A stretch of DNA of 64,000 bases from Rhodocyclales bacterium (GTDB lineage Bacteria; Pseudomonadota; Gammaproteobacteria; Burkholderiales; Rhodocyclaceae), in the NCBI GenBank assembly GCA_016214145.1, contig JACRPA010000002.1, positions 806,001 through 870,000 of the forward strand, read 5' to 3'. Numbering within the stretch: the first letter of the stretch is position 1; the number at the start of each line of letters is the position of its first letter. Under the pieces are notes generated by a model, which saw only the letters and a list, made by a program, of their open reading frames with translations, did not search any database and had not been told where the DNA came from. Below, piece after piece: positions 39,707 to 54,147 of the stretch. Both the position numbers and the translations under genes were made by a program.

Positions 39707-39707
39707 T

Positions 39708-40166
39708 TCAGCGTTCCCGGCCCTGCAGCAGCACCAGGGCCGCCCCCAGCAGGCTTTGCAGCGCGTAGAGGCCGCCGGCGACGCCGTGCCAGGCGGCGAA
39801 GCGGCTTTTCACCGCGCTTTCCATGACGCTGCGCGGCCAGGCTTCGGCCTTCAGTTGCGCGAGGACAGGCTGGATGCCGAAATGCCCTACCAACACCAGC
39901 AGCAGCATCGCCAGCACCAGCCAGAACACCCCGGACTTGAACACGGCCCGACCCCGGCGCACGGCCAGGTAGCCCAGCAGCCAGGCCGCGCAGGCCATGC
40001 CCACCCAGGCAATGAGGCCGAACAGGTTGCCCGCCAGCTCGCCCGCGAGCACGCGGTCCTTCAGCGAGGCGAACAGCGAAGGCGCAGCAATGAAGCCGAT
40101 GGCCCAGAGGCCGCCGACCCACAGGGTAATGGCGAGGAAGTAAAGGCTTTCCGCCAGTCTGCGCAC
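39708..40166 (-). CDS. DUF4149-type membrane protein
   Basis: Integral membrane protein of 152 residues with four predicted helices (about 8-25, 47-66, 80-97 and 128-146). It matches the DUF4149 pattern in LWVGGLWAIGFIAAPSLF and in the residue spacing, but the function is unknown. It lies 36 nt downstream of greA on the same strand and converges on yhbY. Confidence 0.75.
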   Translation of the reverse strand: MRRLAESLYFLAITLWVGGLWAIGFIAAPSLFASLKDRVLAGELAGNLFGLIAWVGMACAAWLLGYLAVRRGRAVFKSGVFWLVLAMLLLVLVGHFGIQPVLAQLKAEAWPRSVMESAVKSRFAAWHGVAGGLYALQSLLGAALVLLQGRER

Positions 40167-40202
40167 GTGTGCCCGCTCTTGGGTTTGGGGTAGGTGGAAG
40201 GA

Positions 40203-40679
40203 TCAGACGTACTTGACGTCGAGCACTTCATACTCGCGCACGCCGCCGGGCGCCTTCACTTCGGCGATGTCGCCGGCGTACTTGCCGATCAGGGCGCGCG
40301 CGATGGGCGAGGAGATGGATATCTTGCTGTTCTTCAGGTCGGCCTCGTCCTCGCCGACGATCTGGTAGGTCACCTTGTCGCCGCTTTCCAGGTCTTCCAG
40401 TTCGACTGTGGCGCCGAAGACGCAACGGCCGTCGGCATCCAGCAACTGGGGGTCGATGATCTGCGCATTGCCGAGCTTGCCCTCGATTTCCTGCAGGCGT
40501 CCCTCGATGAAGCTCTGGCGCTCGCGGGCGGCGGCATACTCGGCGTTTTCGGAGAGATCGCCATGGGCGCGCGCCTCGGCGATGGCCGCGACGACATTGG
40601 GGCGGTCAACGGTCTTCAGCCTGTGCAGTTCCTGCCGCAGTTTCTCCGCGCCCGACTTGGTAAGGGGGACCTTGCTCAT
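40203..40679 (-). CDS. greA: Transcription elongation factor GreA
   Basis: Rescues backtracked RNA polymerase by stimulating transcript cleavage. 158 residues. The N-terminal coiled coil carries the acidic tip in [18 protein letters not shown]. The C-terminal FKBP-like domain ends in [30 protein letters not shown]-type sequence. It is 4 nt downstream of carB, a frequent arrangement. Confidence 0.97.
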   Translation of the reverse strand: MSKVPLTKSGAEKLRQELHRLKTVDRPNVVAAIAEARAHGDLSENAEYAAARERQSFIEGRLQEIEGKLGNAQIIDPQLLDADGRCVFGATVELEDLESGDKVTYQIVGEDEADLKNSKISISSPIARALIGKYAGDIAEVKAPGGVREYEVLDVKYV

Positions 40680-40683
40680 ACGC

Positions 40684-43890
<3,207 letters not shown>

Positions 43891-43903
43891 CTCAAAAAGC
43901 CTT

Positions 43904-43975
43904 AACCACAGAGAGCACAGAGAAGATCAAGAATCTTTCCAAGCCATCTCTGTGTTCTCTGTGTTCTCTGTGGTT
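43904..43975. repeat. CACAGAGAA-type inverted repeat in the carA-carB gap
   Basis: Arms of tandem nine-base units (ACCACAGAGAGCACAGAG and its inverse TTCTCTGTGTTCTCTGTGGTT) flank a ~22-nt centre. It begins at the carA stop codon, inside the operon. I recall this repeat type as dispersed in many environmental bacteria; it is distinct from REP. Confidence 0.75.
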
Positions 43976-45108
43976 CAAGATTTTTTCCGCTCCATCATTT
44001 TCATGAAGCGGTCGAACAGGTACGAAACATCATGCGGCCCCGGGCTCGCCTCGGGATGGCCCTGGAAGCAGAACGCCGGCACGTCGGTGCGCGCCAGGCC
44101 CTGCAGGCTGCCGTCGAAGAGCGAAACGTGGGTCACGCGCAGGTTGGCCGGCAGCGTGTCCGCATCGACGGCAAAACCGTGGTTCTGGCTGGTGATCAGC
44201 ACCTGGCCGGTGTCGACATCTTTCACGGGATGGTTGGCGCCGTGGTGGCCGAACTTCATTTTTTTGGTCTTCGCGCCGGACGCCAGGCCCATCAGCTGAT
44301 GGCCGAGGCAGATGCCGAAGGTCGGGATGCCGCGCGAGAGGATCTCGCGGATGGCGGCGATGGCGTAGTCGCAGGGCTCGGGATCGCCCGGCCCGTTGGA
44401 GAGGAACACCCCGTCCGGATTCAGGGCCAGCGCTTCCGCCGCCGACGCCTGGGCCGGCAGCACGGTCACCCGGCAGCCGCGCTGTACCAGCATGCGCAGG
44501 ATGTTGCGCTTGACGCCGTAGTCGTAGGCGACAACGTGGAAACGCGAGGATTCCGGCGTGACATAGCCCTTGCCGAGCGCCCACTCGCCCTCGCTCCAGG
44601 CATAGGACTTGTCGGCGCTGACCACCTTGGCCAGGTCCATGCCGGCCAGGCCGGGAAATCGCCGTGCTGCGGAGACTGACTTTTCCTCATCGACCTCGCC
44701 GCTCATCAGGCAGCCGTTCTGCGCGCCCTTCTCGCGCAGGATGCGCGTCAGCTTGCGTGTATCGATGCCGGCCAGGGCGACGACGTTCTCGGCCTTGAGA
44801 TAGTCCGACAAGGTCTGCTCGCTGCGGAAATTCGAGGCCACCAGCGGCAGGTCGCGGATCACCAGACCGGCGGCATGCACCTTGGCCGCCTCGCAATCCT
44901 CGCGATTGGTGCCCGTATTGCCGATGTGGGGATAGGTCAGGGTGACGATCTGCCGGCAGTAGGAGGGGTCGGTGAGAATTTCCTGGTAGCCGGTCATGGC
45001 GGTGTTGAACACCACCTCGCCGACGCTGGAACCCGTGGCGCCGATGCCGATTCCGCGAAATACCGTGCCATCCGCCAAGGCGAGGATGGCTTTCGGAAAA
45101 TCAGACAC
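43975..45108 (-). CDS. carA: Carbamoyl-phosphate synthase small subunit
   Basis: Glutaminase subunit, 377 residues, starting with GTG at 45108 behind AGGAG at 7 nt. The catalytic cysteine lies in [14 protein letters not shown], with the His-Glu pair in [11 protein letters not shown]. The N-terminal half carries the CarA-specific domain ([11 protein letters not shown]). It is preceded by its own promoter and a leader hairpin. Confidence 0.97.
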   Translation of the reverse strand: MSDFPKAILALADGTVFRGIGIGATGSSVGEVVFNTAMTGYQEILTDPSYCRQIVTLTYPHIGNTGTNREDCEAAKVHAAGLVIRDLPLVASNFRSEQTLSDYLKAENVVALAGIDTRKLTRILREKGAQNGCLMSGEVDEEKSVSAARRFPGLAGMDLAKVVSADKSYAWSEGEWALGKGYVTPESSRFHVVAYDYGVKRNILRMLVQRGCRVTVLPAQASAAEALALNPDGVFLSNGPGDPEPCDYAIAAIREILSRGIPTFGICLGHQLMGLASGAKTKKMKFGHHGANHPVKDVDTGQVLITSQNHGFAVDADTLPANLRVTHVSLFDGSLQGLARTDVPAFCFQGHPEASPGPHDVSYLFDRFMKMMERKKS

Positions 45109-45150
45109 TTAGGCGCTCCTGTCGGTGTTGCGGGCTTGTTGTAGATATGC

Positions 45151-45184
45151 AAAGCGGGACAGGCTGCCAGCCCATCCCGCCTTG
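45151..45184 (-). promoter_or_regulatory. Hairpin in the carA leader
   Basis: On the minus strand AAGGCGGGA ... TCCCGCTTT closes a second inner stem GGCTG/CAGCC. It lies between the carA promoter and its start codon, followed by a weak T run. It could be an attenuator or only a stable leader structure. Confidence 0.45.
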
Positions 45185-45197
45185 ATAAAACTTGTGA

Positions 45198-45227
45198 ATT
45201 CTACCCCAAGGAAGGGACGCCCTGCAA
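45198..45227 (-). promoter_or_regulatory. Candidate sigma-70 promoter of carA
   Basis: TTGCAG (45227-45222) and TAGAAT (45203-45198) on the minus strand are 18 nt apart. This would give a leader of about 85 nt with the hairpin at 45151-45184. Confidence 0.6.
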
Positions 45228-45250
45228 ACCGGGCGAGGCGCGGACAGTCC

Positions 45251-46708
<1,458 letters not shown>

Positions 46709-46787
46709 GCGAAATGAAGGCCGGGAATTCTCAACGAACGCGCAAGACTATATCATACCCATCGTTCCCTCCTGCCCAGCCGCCACC

Positions 46788-47234
46788 ATGAGCAATTCGC
46801 AAGACCTGAAAAGCATGGGCCTCAAGGCGACCTTCCCGCGCCTGAAGATTCTCGACCTGTTCCAGAAGGTCCAGGCCGATACGGGCAGCCGCCACATGAC
46901 GGCCGAGGACGTCTACCGTGCATTGATCGCGGAAGACATGGACATCGGCCTGGCGACGGTCTATCGCGTGCTGACGCAATTCGAGCAGGCGGGACTGCTG
47001 GAGCGGCACTACTTCGAGTCCGGCAAGGCGGTGTTCGAGCTGAACGAGGGCAAGCACCACGACCACTTGGTCTGCCTGCAATGCGGCAAGGTGGAGGAGT
47101 TTTACGATGCCGAGATCGAGAAGCGCCAGAACAAGGTCGCCAAGGAGCGCGGCTTCCAGGTGAGCGAACACGCCCTTTATCTCTACGCCGACTGCATCAA
47201 GCCAAACTGCCCGAACAAGAAGCAGGATCGCTGA
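46788..47234 (+). CDS. fur: Ferric uptake regulator
   Basis: Iron-responsive repressor of 148 residues from ATG 46788 ([19 protein letters not shown]); an in-frame ATG 81 nt upstream would overlap the bamE start and add an atypical N-terminus. The winged helix contains the DNA-reading segment [18 protein letters not shown]. Metal sites: HHDH at residues 90-93, Cys96/Cys99 and the second zinc pair Cys136/Cys141. It is followed 13 nt later by a GDT1-type transporter. Confidence 0.97.
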   Translation: MSNSQDLKSMGLKATFPRLKILDLFQKVQADTGSRHMTAEDVYRALIAEDMDIGLATVYRVLTQFEQAGLLERHYFESGKAVFELNEGKHHDHLVCLQCGKVEEFYDAEIEKRQNKVAKERGFQVSEHALYLYADCIKPNCPNKKQDR

Positions 47235-47247
47235 TCCTCCCGCATCC

Positions 47248-47817
47248 ATGGAAGCTTTCCTGACGTCGGCGCTGCTCGTCGCGCTGGCCGAGATCGGCGA
47301 CAAGACCCAGCTGCTGTCCTTCGTCCTCGCCGCGCGGCTAAGGAAGCCGGGCGCAATCATCCTGGGCATTTTCGTCGCCACCATTCTCAACCATGCATTG
47401 GCCGGCTCGGCGGGGGTCTGGCTGGCAAGCCTGATTGCCCCGCATGTGCTGCCCTGGGCCACGGGGCTGCTCTTCGTCGGCTTCGGTTTATGGACGCTGC
47501 ATCCGGATTCGCTCGATGACGACCCCAAACTGCACCGGGCCGGCGCTTTCGTCACCACCACCATCGCCTTCTTCATCGCCGAGATGGGCGACAAGACGCA
47601 ATTGGCAACGGTGGCGCTGGCGGCGCGTTTCGATGCCCTGGCGGCTGTGGTGTTCGGCACCACGCTCGGCATGCTGATCGCCAACATTCCGGCGGTGCTG
47701 GTGGGAGAGGCGCTGGCGCAGAAGCTGCCGATGAAGGCAATCCGCATCGTTGCGGCGGGCGTGTTCATCGCCACCGGCATCGTGACGATGTTCGGAATCC
47801 CGGGTACGGCTCAGTAG
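47248..47817 (+). CDS. GDT1/TMEM165-family cation transporter (UPF0016)
   Basis: Membrane protein of 189 residues with six helices in two homologous halves. Each half carries the family signature: AEIGDKTQLLSF at about residue 15 and AEMGDKTQLATV at about residue 112. Bacterial members export manganese and eukaryotic ones move Mn/Ca/H+. It directly follows fur, so manganese export could be linked to iron status, because Mn can mis-load Fur. The gene overlaps the end of recN by 7 nt, tail to tail. Confidence 0.88.
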   Translation: MEAFLTSALLVALAEIGDKTQLLSFVLAARLRKPGAIILGIFVATILNHALAGSAGVWLASLIAPHVLPWATGLLFVGFGLWTLHPDSLDDDPKLHRAGAFVTTTIAFFIAEMGDKTQLATVALAARFDALAAVVFGTTLGMLIANIPAVLVGEALAQKLPMKAIRIVAAGVFIATGIVTMFGIPGTAQ

Positions 47818-49460
47818 CCGAGCATCTCCGTCGCATGCTGGCGGGTGGTCGGCGTGATCTTCACGCCGCCCAGCATGCGGGCAATCTCCTCGATGCGGCC
47901 GTCGCGATCCAGCGGCGTGACGCGGCTGACGACGCCATTTCCCGCCCCTTCCTTGGCGATCGACCACTGCCAGTCGGCCTGCGCCGCCACCTGCGGCAGG
48001 TGCGTCACGCAGAGCACCTGGCGCTCGGCGCCGAGCTGCTTGAGCAGCCGCCCGACAATCTCGGCAACCCCGCCGCCGATGCCGACATCGACCTCGTCGA
48101 ACACCAGCGTCGGCACGTTGCCCGCCGTCGAGGCGATGACCTGGATGGCCAGGCCGACGCGGGAAAGTTCTCCGCCCGACGCCACTTTCGACAGCGGCCC
48201 GCCGGGCTGGCCGGGGTGCGCACTGACACGGAACTCCACGTTTTCCAGGCCATGGGAAGCGCCTTCCGGCAGTTTCTCTAGCGCCACCTCGAAACGGCCG
48301 CCCGGCATGGCCAGTTGCTGCATGGCCTCGGTCACCGCCTTGCCGAGGTTTGCTGCAGCCTTGCGGCGACCCTTGCTCAGGGTTTCCGCACGGGCAAGAT
48401 AGTCCCGCTGCGCCTGCGCCTCGCGTTCGGCCAGGGCGGCGGCATCCTGCATGGTTTCCAGCTCGATCAGGCGCGCGCCCCAGCCGGCCAGCAACTGCGG
48501 CAACTCTTCCGGCGGAACGCGGTACTTCCGCGCGGCATCATGCACCGCCTGGATGCGGCTCTCCACCTCGGCCAGGCGCGCCGGGTCGAGCTCGATGCGG
48601 TCGCGATAATGACGCAAGACATGGGCGGCCTCCTGCAACTGGATCTGCGCGCCCTCGATGGTTTCCAGCGCGTCTTTCAGGGACGGGTCGTAGTCGATCA
48701 GCTGGCGCAGCCGGGCCCCCATGCGCTCGACCTGCCACATAACGGCCAGTTCGCCCTCGGACAGCCCTTCCAGCGCCTCTTCCACTCCCGCCTGCAGCGA
48801 GGCGGCGTGGGCCAGCCGCTTGTGCTCGATCGTGATTTCGGCCCAGCTGCCGGCATCGAAGCCAAGCGCCGCGACTTCCTTCACCTGCCAGGCCAGCATC
48901 TCCCGCTCGCGGGAATTGGCCTCGGCGTTCTTTTCCGCGGCCAGGCGCGCCTCTTTCGCCTTGCGCCAGGCCGCATGCAGCGCCGCCACCTCGTCCGCCA
49001 GCGAACGCTGGCCGGCCAGTCCATCGAGCATCTGGCGCTGTGCGTCGCTGCGCAACAGGCAGTGATGGGCGTGCTGGCCATGGATGTCGGCGAGGAAATC
49101 GGCGGCTTCGCGCAGCTGAGTCAGCGTGGCCGGCACGCCGTTGACATAGCCGCGCGAGCGGCCGGTCGAATCGATCACGCGCCGCAGCAGGCAGGCATCG
49201 TCGTCGAAATCGTTGGCACGCAGCCATGCGGTCAGCGGGCTGCCGGCGGACACGGAGAATTCGGCCGAGATCTCGGCCTTCTCGCAACCGGCACGCACCG
49301 AGGTCGCATCCGCCCGTTCGCCCAGCGCCAGGGACAGGGCATCGACCAGGATGGACTTCCCGGCGCCCGTCTCGCCGGTCAGCGCACCGAAACCGGACGC
49401 GAACTCCAGCTCGATCTGGTCGACGATGACGTAGTCGCGGATGTAAAGACGGCGCAGCAT
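47811..49460 (-). CDS. recN: DNA repair protein RecN
   Basis: SMC-like double-strand-break repair ATPase of 549 residues. Walker A is [20 protein letters not shown]-type at about residue 30. The middle (about 150-400) is a long coiled coil. The C-terminal signature [14 protein letters not shown] precedes Walker [13 protein letters not shown]. The SOS operator was not recognised upstream. nadK precedes it by 11 nt on the same strand. Confidence 0.97.
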   Translation of the reverse strand: MLRRLYIRDYVIVDQIELEFASGFGALTGETGAGKSILVDALSLALGERADATSVRAGCEKAEISAEFSVSAGSPLTAWLRANDFDDDACLLRRVIDSTGRSRGYVNGVPATLTQLREAADFLADIHGQHAHHCLLRSDAQRQMLDGLAGQRSLADEVAALHAAWRKAKEARLAAEKNAEANSREREMLAWQVKEVAALGFDAGSWAEITIEHKRLAHAASLQAGVEEALEGLSEGELAVMWQVERMGARLRQLIDYDPSLKDALETIEGAQIQLQEAAHVLRHYRDRIELDPARLAEVESRIQAVHDAARKYRVPPEELPQLLAGWGARLIELETMQDAAALAEREAQAQRDYLARAETLSKGRRKAAANLGKAVTEAMQQLAMPGGRFEVALEKLPEGASHGLENVEFRVSAHPGQPGGPLSKVASGGELSRVGLAIQVIASTAGNVPTLVFDEVDVGIGGGVAEIVGRLLKQLGAERQVLCVTHLPQVAAQADWQWSIAKEGAGNGVVSRVTPLDRDGRIEEIARMLGGVKITPTTRQHATEMLGY

Positions 49461-49471
49461 GGGACGGCGGA

Positions 49472-50353
49472 TCAGTAACTGCGCGGCGTTTCGCTCCAGT
49501 GCAGCTTCTCGCGCAGCATGGCGAAATAGCTGTAGCCGAGCGGATGCAGGAAGCGGATCGAGCGGATCGAGCGGGCCACATCGACGCGATCCCCCGCCTC
49601 GATATCGAATTTCTCCTGCCCGTCGGCGTGCACGCGGGCGCGATGGGGCGCATGCAGTACGATCTCGATGCGGCTGTCGTTGCCTACCGTGATCGGCCGG
49701 TTCGACAGCGCATGCGGGCAGAGCGGGACCAGCGCGATGCCAGGCACAGCCGGGTGCAGGATCGGGCCGTTGGCGGAAAGCGCGTAGGCGGTGGAACCGG
49801 TCGGCGTGGCGATGATGATGCCGTCGGAGCGCTGGTTGTAGATGAATTCGCCGTCGATGGACACGGCGAACTCGATCATGCGACCGAGGTCGCCCTTGTT
49901 CACCACCACATCGTTGAGCGCTTGGGTCTGGAAGACGACTGCGTCGGCGCGGCGCACCGTGGCGTCGAGCAGGAAGCGTTGCTCGTTCTTGAATTTTCCC
50001 TCCAGAAGGTCGGCCACGCCGTCCAGCATGTCGTCGCGGGCGAGATCGGTCATGAAGCCGAGACGCCCCTGATTCACCCCTACCAGCGGCACGCCCGACT
50101 CGGCCAGTTGCCGCGCGGCGGTCAGCATCGAGCCATCGCCGCCGAGGACAATGGCCAGGTCGGCGTGTTCCCCGATGCTGTGATAGGAGGCGACGGGGAA
50201 ACCGTCCGCCCCTACCAGGGCGGCGGTGCCCTCCTCGACCAGCACGTCGATGTCGCGGCTCTTGAGGAACTCCGCCAGCGTCATCAGCGATTCGGCGATC
50301 TCCGGGCTTTTGTACTTGCCGATCAGGGCGATAGTGCGGAAGGCAGGGCTCAT
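49472..50353 (-). CDS. nadK: NAD kinase
   Basis: Phosphorylates NAD to NADP, 293 residues. The GGDGS motif ([13 protein letters not shown]), the [10 protein letters not shown] loop and the substrate loop [19 protein letters not shown] are intact. It is divergent from hrcA with 72 nt between start codons and is followed by recN, the classical nadK-recN pair. Confidence 0.97.
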   Translation of the reverse strand: MSPAFRTIALIGKYKSPEIAESLMTLAEFLKSRDIDVLVEEGTAALVGADGFPVASYHSIGEHADLAIVLGGDGSMLTAARQLAESGVPLVGVNQGRLGFMTDLARDDMLDGVADLLEGKFKNEQRFLLDATVRRADAVVFQTQALNDVVVNKGDLGRMIEFAVSIDGEFIYNQRSDGIIIATPTGSTAYALSANGPILHPAVPGIALVPLCPHALSNRPITVGNDSRIEIVLHAPHRARVHADGQEKFDIEAGDRVDVARSIRSIRFLHPLGYSYFAMLREKLHWSETPRSY

Positions 50354-50425
50354 GGACGGAATTTAACCATAAATCCGCAGCTTGCGATTGCTACATGCCG
50401 CCCCCATTTTTGTACAATGGGCCCG

Positions 50426-51445
50426 ATGCTGGACCAACGCTCCAAAATTCTTCTCAAGACGCTGATCGAACGCTACGTGGCGGAAGGCCAGCCGGTGGGA
50501 TCGCGCGCCCTGTCGAAATATTCCGGCCTGGAGCTTTCGCCGGCCACGGTGCGCAACGTCATGTCCGACCTGGAGGAGATGGGCTTCATCGCCAGCCCTC
50601 ATACCTCGGCCGGGCGCGTGCCGACACCGCGCGGCTACCGCTTCTTCGTGGACAGCCTGCTCACTGTCCAGCCCCTCGCCGAAGCGCAGATCCACGAGCT
50701 GGAGGAGCAACTGCAGCCGAACCAGCCGCAACGCCTGATCAGTTCCGCCTCGCAGCTGCTCTCCGACCTGACGCGCTTCGCCGCCGTGGTGGTGGTGCCC
50801 CGTCGCATCACGCCGAAGATCCGCCAGATCGAATTTCTCGGCCTGTCCGAGAAACGCATCCTGCTCATCATCGTAACGTCCCAGGGCGACGTGCAGAACC
50901 GCATCCTGTTCACCCAGCGCGCCTATTCGCCGGCCGAACTGGTCAGCGCAGCCAATTTCCTCAACCAGAACTTCGCCGGCCTGGATTTCGCTGAAATCCG
51001 CAGCCGCGTGCACGATGAGCTGCGCCAGCTGCGCGCCGACATGACCGAGCTGATGACCGCCGCCATGGAAGCCGGCAACCAGGCCGTCGAGGACAGCTCG
51101 GCGCAATACGTCATGTCCGGCGAGATGAACCTGCTGGCGGTGGCGGACATATCCTCCAACATGAGCCGCCTGCGCGAACTGTTCGCCCTCTTCGAGCAAC
51201 GCACCGGACTGGTGCAACTGCTCGACATGAGCAACCGCGCCGAGGGCGTGCAGGTGTTCATCGGCGGCGAATCGGGGCTGGCTCCGCTCGACGAGTGCAG
51301 CGTCATCACCGCCCCCTACGAGGTCGATGGCCGCATCGTCGGCTCGGTGGGGGTCATCGGCCCGACGCGCATGGCCTACGAGCGCGTCATCCCCATCGTC
51401 GACATCACCGCCAAGCTCCTCTCGAGCGCCCTCTCGGCGCCATGA
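50426..51445 (+). CDS. hrcA: Heat-inducible transcription repressor HrcA
   Basis: Repressor of class I heat-shock genes through CIRCE operators, 339 residues. It starts at ATG 50426 ([27 protein letters not shown]); an ATG three codons upstream (50417) is possible, and neither has a clear Shine-Dalgarno. The winged helix-turn-helix includes [19 protein letters not shown]. The GAF-like sensor domain follows. I see no CIRCE element in this window, so its targets probably lie elsewhere (for example groESL). The stop overlaps the hemH start (ATGA). Confidence 0.95.
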   Translation: MLDQRSKILLKTLIERYVAEGQPVGSRALSKYSGLELSPATVRNVMSDLEEMGFIASPHTSAGRVPTPRGYRFFVDSLLTVQPLAEAQIHELEEQLQPNQPQRLISSASQLLSDLTRFAAVVVVPRRITPKIRQIEFLGLSEKRILLIIVTSQGDVQNRILFTQRAYSPAELVSAANFLNQNFAGLDFAEIRSRVHDELRQLRADMTELMTAAMEAGNQAVEDSSAQYVMSGEMNLLAVADISSNMSRLRELFALFEQRTGLVQLLDMSNRAEGVQVFIGGESGLAPLDECSVITAPYEVDGRIVGSVGVIGPTRMAYERVIPIVDITAKLLSSALSAP

Positions 51446-52431
51446 CCCAATCGGCGGTCCTGCTCATCAACCTCGGCACCCCCGAGGCGCCGACGGCACC
51501 CGCCCTGCGCAGGTACCTGAAGCAATTCCTCTGGGATCCGCGCGTCGTCGAGCTGCCGCGGCTGCCCTGGTGGCTGGTCCTGAACGGCATCATCCTCAAC
51601 ACGCGCCCGAAGAAATCCGCCGCGAAATACGCCAAGATCTGGATGCCGGAAGGCTCGCCGCTCAAGGTGCATACCGAGCGCCAGGCCAAGCTCCTGCGCG
51701 GCTACCTGGGCCAGTCGGGTCAGGGCAACATCGTCATCGAGTGGGCCATGCGCTACGGCGAACCTTCGGTGGCGAGGGTGCTGGACCGGCTGAAAGCGCA
51801 GGGTTGCACGCGGATCCTGGTCCTGCCGCTCTATCCGCAATATGCCGTCAGCACCACGGCCAGCGCCATGGATGCCGTGAACGAGTGGGCCCGGCGGAAT
51901 CCGCAGGCTGCCGAGATCGGCACGATTGAAAGCTTCCATAAAGACCCCCGCTATATTTCCGCGCTGGCCGCCAGCATCAACGCCCACTGGATGGACTATG
52001 GCCGGCCCGACAAACTCGTGATGAGCTTTCACGGTCTGCCCAAGGTCAGCATCGAACGCGGCGATCCCTATTACGGGCAATGCCTCGAAAGCGGCCGGCT
52101 TCTGGCGGCCGAACTCGGGCTGGCGGAGGCGGGTTATGCGATCACCTTCCAGTCGCGCTTCGGAGTGGCGGAATGGCTGCAGCCCTACACGCAGGCGGCC
52201 CTCGAGACCCTGGCGCGGGACGGCGTGCGACGGGTCGACGTGATCTGCCCGGGCTTCGTCTCGGATTGCCTGGAAACCCTGGAGGAGATCGCCCTCGAAT
52301 GCAAGGCGGCCTTCCTTGCCGCCGGCGGAACGGAGTTCCGCTACATCCCCTGCCTGAACGAGCGGCACGAATGGATCGACACGCTGGCCGGGATGGTGCG
52401 CCGCCGCCTGGCGGAGGGAAAATTGTGCTGA
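51442..52431 (+). CDS. hemH: Ferrochelatase
   Basis: Inserts ferrous iron into protoporphyrin IX, the last step of heme synthesis. 329 residues from ATG 51442 ([17 protein letters not shown]). The catalytic His is in [10 protein letters not shown], the conserved Glu in [13 protein letters not shown], and AMRYGEPSV is the porphyrin-facing loop. It is coupled to hrcA by a 4-nt overlap and its end overlaps the next gene by 7 nt. Confidence 0.97.
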   Translation: MTQSAVLLINLGTPEAPTAPALRRYLKQFLWDPRVVELPRLPWWLVLNGIILNTRPKKSAAKYAKIWMPEGSPLKVHTERQAKLLRGYLGQSGQGNIVIEWAMRYGEPSVARVLDRLKAQGCTRILVLPLYPQYAVSTTASAMDAVNEWARRNPQAAEIGTIESFHKDPRYISALAASINAHWMDYGRPDKLVMSFHGLPKVSIERGDPYYGQCLESGRLLAAELGLAEAGYAITFQSRFGVAEWLQPYTQAALETLARDGVRRVDVICPGFVSDCLETLEEIALECKAAFLAAGGTEFRYIPCLNERHEWIDTLAGMVRRRLAEGKLC

Positions 52432-52781
52432 AGCTGCTGTTGCGCTGGGCATTGAACGGGCTGCTGCTGCTGGCCCTGCCCTATCTGATGGAATCCATCC
52501 GTGTCGAGAGTTTCCATGCGGCGCTGATCGCCGCTTTGTGCATCGGCCTGGTCAACGCCTTGATCCGCCCGATCCTGATTCTCGTCACCCTGCCGATCAA
52601 CATCCTGACGCTCGGGCTGCTCACCTTCGTCATCAACGGACTGCTGTTCTGGTTCGTCTCCAGCGTTGTCAAGGGCTTCGAGGTGGCCGGCTTCTGGGCG
52701 GCGTTCTGGGGCGCCCTGCTCTACAGCCTGTTCTCGGCACTGGCCAGTCTGATCGTCTTCGGTCGAGACGAAAGGAGTTAA
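52425..52781 (+). CDS. Small four-helix membrane protein of the holin-IV-like family
   Basis: Membrane protein of 118 residues starting with GTG at 52425, chosen because GGAGGG lies 6 nt upstream inside hemH. Four predicted helices and the segment [35 protein letters not shown] match the family labelled mycobacterial 4-TMS phage holin (PF04020). It is found in many bacteria without phage and its function is unknown. Nothing else nearby is phage-like. It overlaps the AP2 gene tail to tail by 4 nt. Confidence 0.8.
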   Translation: MLKLLLRWALNGLLLLALPYLMESIRVESFHAALIAALCIGLVNALIRPILILVTLPINILTLGLLTFVINGLLFWFVSSVVKGFEVAGFWAAFWGALLYSLFSALASLIVFGRDERS

Positions 52782-53278
52782 ATCCGTGACATGCGCTTCT
52801 TGCGCCGCGTCGCGCCAGGATCGAAATTGCCCGCCATCAGCCTGACCGCGCCACGACGCGCTTTCACGGCCATCTTGAAGGCGCCTTCCTCGCCGTATTT
52901 CTTCACGGAAAACTTGACCCGCTTGGCGCGGCCATCGGGCAGCACCCAGGAGGCCACCCAGAACCAGCGCTTCTCCGAGTTCGGCTTCTGGCTCGTTTCG
53001 GAAGCACAGTAGCGGCACACGCCGACCACGCCGGACTTGTTGTTCTTCTTCACGATCTCGGCATGCTCGCGCTTGGATAATGGCGGGTGTTTCGCCACGA
53101 TTGCATCGCGATACACCTTGGCCGCCGCCAGCGATTTGGATTTCCCGCCCAGCACGCCATCGCTGAATTGTCTGCGGAAGATGATGCCGCGGCGCTGGAT
53201 CGTCACCAGCCAGCCGTGAGTGCGGCTGGTTTCGTTGTCGACGCGGGTAACGCCGTAGATGGGGGTGGTTTTCTTCAC
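52778..53278 (-). CDS. Stand-alone AP2-domain protein (putative DNA-binding)
   Basis: Protein of 166 residues. I choose GTG 53278 because GGAG sits 6 nt upstream and the protein then begins MKKTTPIYGVTR; an ATG at 53377 would add 33 residues without a ribosome site. Two AP2-like units are visible. The first starts PIYGVTRVDN and contains W-V-T-I-Q-R and F-S. The second starts SGVVGVCRYC and continues WFWVASWVLPDGRAKRVKFSVKKYGEEGAF with an A-x-x-A-R helix. The AP2 fold reads DNA in plant ERF factors and in homing endonucleases; stand-alone bacterial forms are poorly studied. No nuclease domain is attached. Confidence 0.72.
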   Translation of the reverse strand: MKKTTPIYGVTRVDNETSRTHGWLVTIQRRGIIFRRQFSDGVLGGKSKSLAAAKVYRDAIVAKHPPLSKREHAEIVKKNNKSGVVGVCRYCASETSQKPNSEKRWFWVASWVLPDGRAKRVKFSVKKYGEEGAFKMAVKARRGAVRLMAGNFDPGATRRKKRMSRI

Positions 53279-53408
53279 TTCATTCTCCAAACTGGGGAGT
53301 CGAAGTGATTTGTCGGCAGTTCGGGATAAAACTTTAGTCCCTTGATGCGGCTTGAATTCCTCCTGCAACGCCTTCATGTGGTGAGCGAACCCATTTCGGA
53401 GTCAGCGC

Positions 53409-53843
53409 ATGGCCAGCCCGCTCACGATCGTCTGCCCCCATTGCAACGCCGCAAACCGCGTACCCGCCGATCGCCTGGCCGATCAGCCCACCTGCGGCAA
53501 GTGCAGGCAGCGCCTGTTTACCGGCCATCCCGTGGAACTGGATGCGGCGTCCTTCGACAGCCATGTCGGCCGCAGCGACATCCCGGTGGTCGTGGATTGC
53601 TGGGCGCCCTGGTGCGGGCCCTGCCGCATGATGGCGCCGGCTTTCGCCCAGGCCGCCCACCAGCTCGAACCGCGTTATCGCCTTGCCAAGCTGAATACCG
53701 ACGAAGCGCAGGAGATCGCTGCCCGCCTCGGCATCCGCAGCATCCCGACCCTGCTTGTTTTCCGTAACGGCCAGGAGATCGCGCGCCAATCCGGCGCCAT
53801 GGATACGGGCAATCTGGTGCGCTGGATCACCGCCCGGTCCTGA
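53409..53843 (+). CDS. trxC: Thioredoxin 2 (zinc-ribbon thioredoxin)
   Basis: Cytoplasmic disulfide reductase of 144 residues. The N-terminal zinc ribbon has Cys9/Cys12 and Cys29/Cys32. The thioredoxin active site WCGPC is at residues 68-72, with the cis-proline in IRSIPTLLVF. This two-part layout distinguishes TrxC from TrxA. It is isolated between the AP2 gene (divergent) and the kinase (convergent). Confidence 0.96.
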   Translation: MASPLTIVCPHCNAANRVPADRLADQPTCGKCRQRLFTGHPVELDAASFDSHVGRSDIPVVVDCWAPWCGPCRMMAPAFAQAAHQLEPRYRLAKLNTDEAQEIAARLGIRSIPTLLVFRNGQEIARQSGAMDTGNLVRWITARS

Positions 53844-54147
53844 GCAGCAACCGCCCGTCGGCAAAACCGGAAAACACTCAAGTTTTCACTGTTCACGCCG
53901 TTATTTTTGTCTGAGACGCCCTGACGCTCGAATCGCGCCGCGAACATTTACTTTCTGCGAAAGCTTCGTTCCCGGGCCAGCTTCTTTCGTCGCGTCAGGC
54001 GCGTCTCACCATTCCTGTCGCGGCTGCCCCGGCTTGATGCCAGTCGCCGTCTTGCGGGAGCTGACTTTTGCCACGGTCCTTCGCGAAACCACGTTCGCGG
54101 AGCGCGCATGGAGGACGCCGACGCCGCCACCCTGCGGCAGAGCTGCC
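53844..54147. other. Intergenic stretch with no gene recognised
   Basis: About 300 bp between convergent trxC and the kinase gene. Open frames through it are continuations of other frames with no start context or family resemblance. I see no clear terminator, repeat or RNA structure. Confidence 0.6.

Noticed and set aside
43904-43975. CRISPR array in the carA-carB gap because of repeated units
   Set aside because: The units are nine bases, adjacent and inverted about a centre, with no spacers and no cas genes.
49499-51445. A 648-residue frame joining antisense nadK to hrcA
   Set aside because: Only the part from 50426 (or 50417) matches HrcA. The upstream half is antisense to nadK.
52425-52781. 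Prophage suggested by the holin-like family name
   Set aside because: The family is widespread in chromosomes without phage. No other phage gene is nearby and the gene is coupled to hemH.
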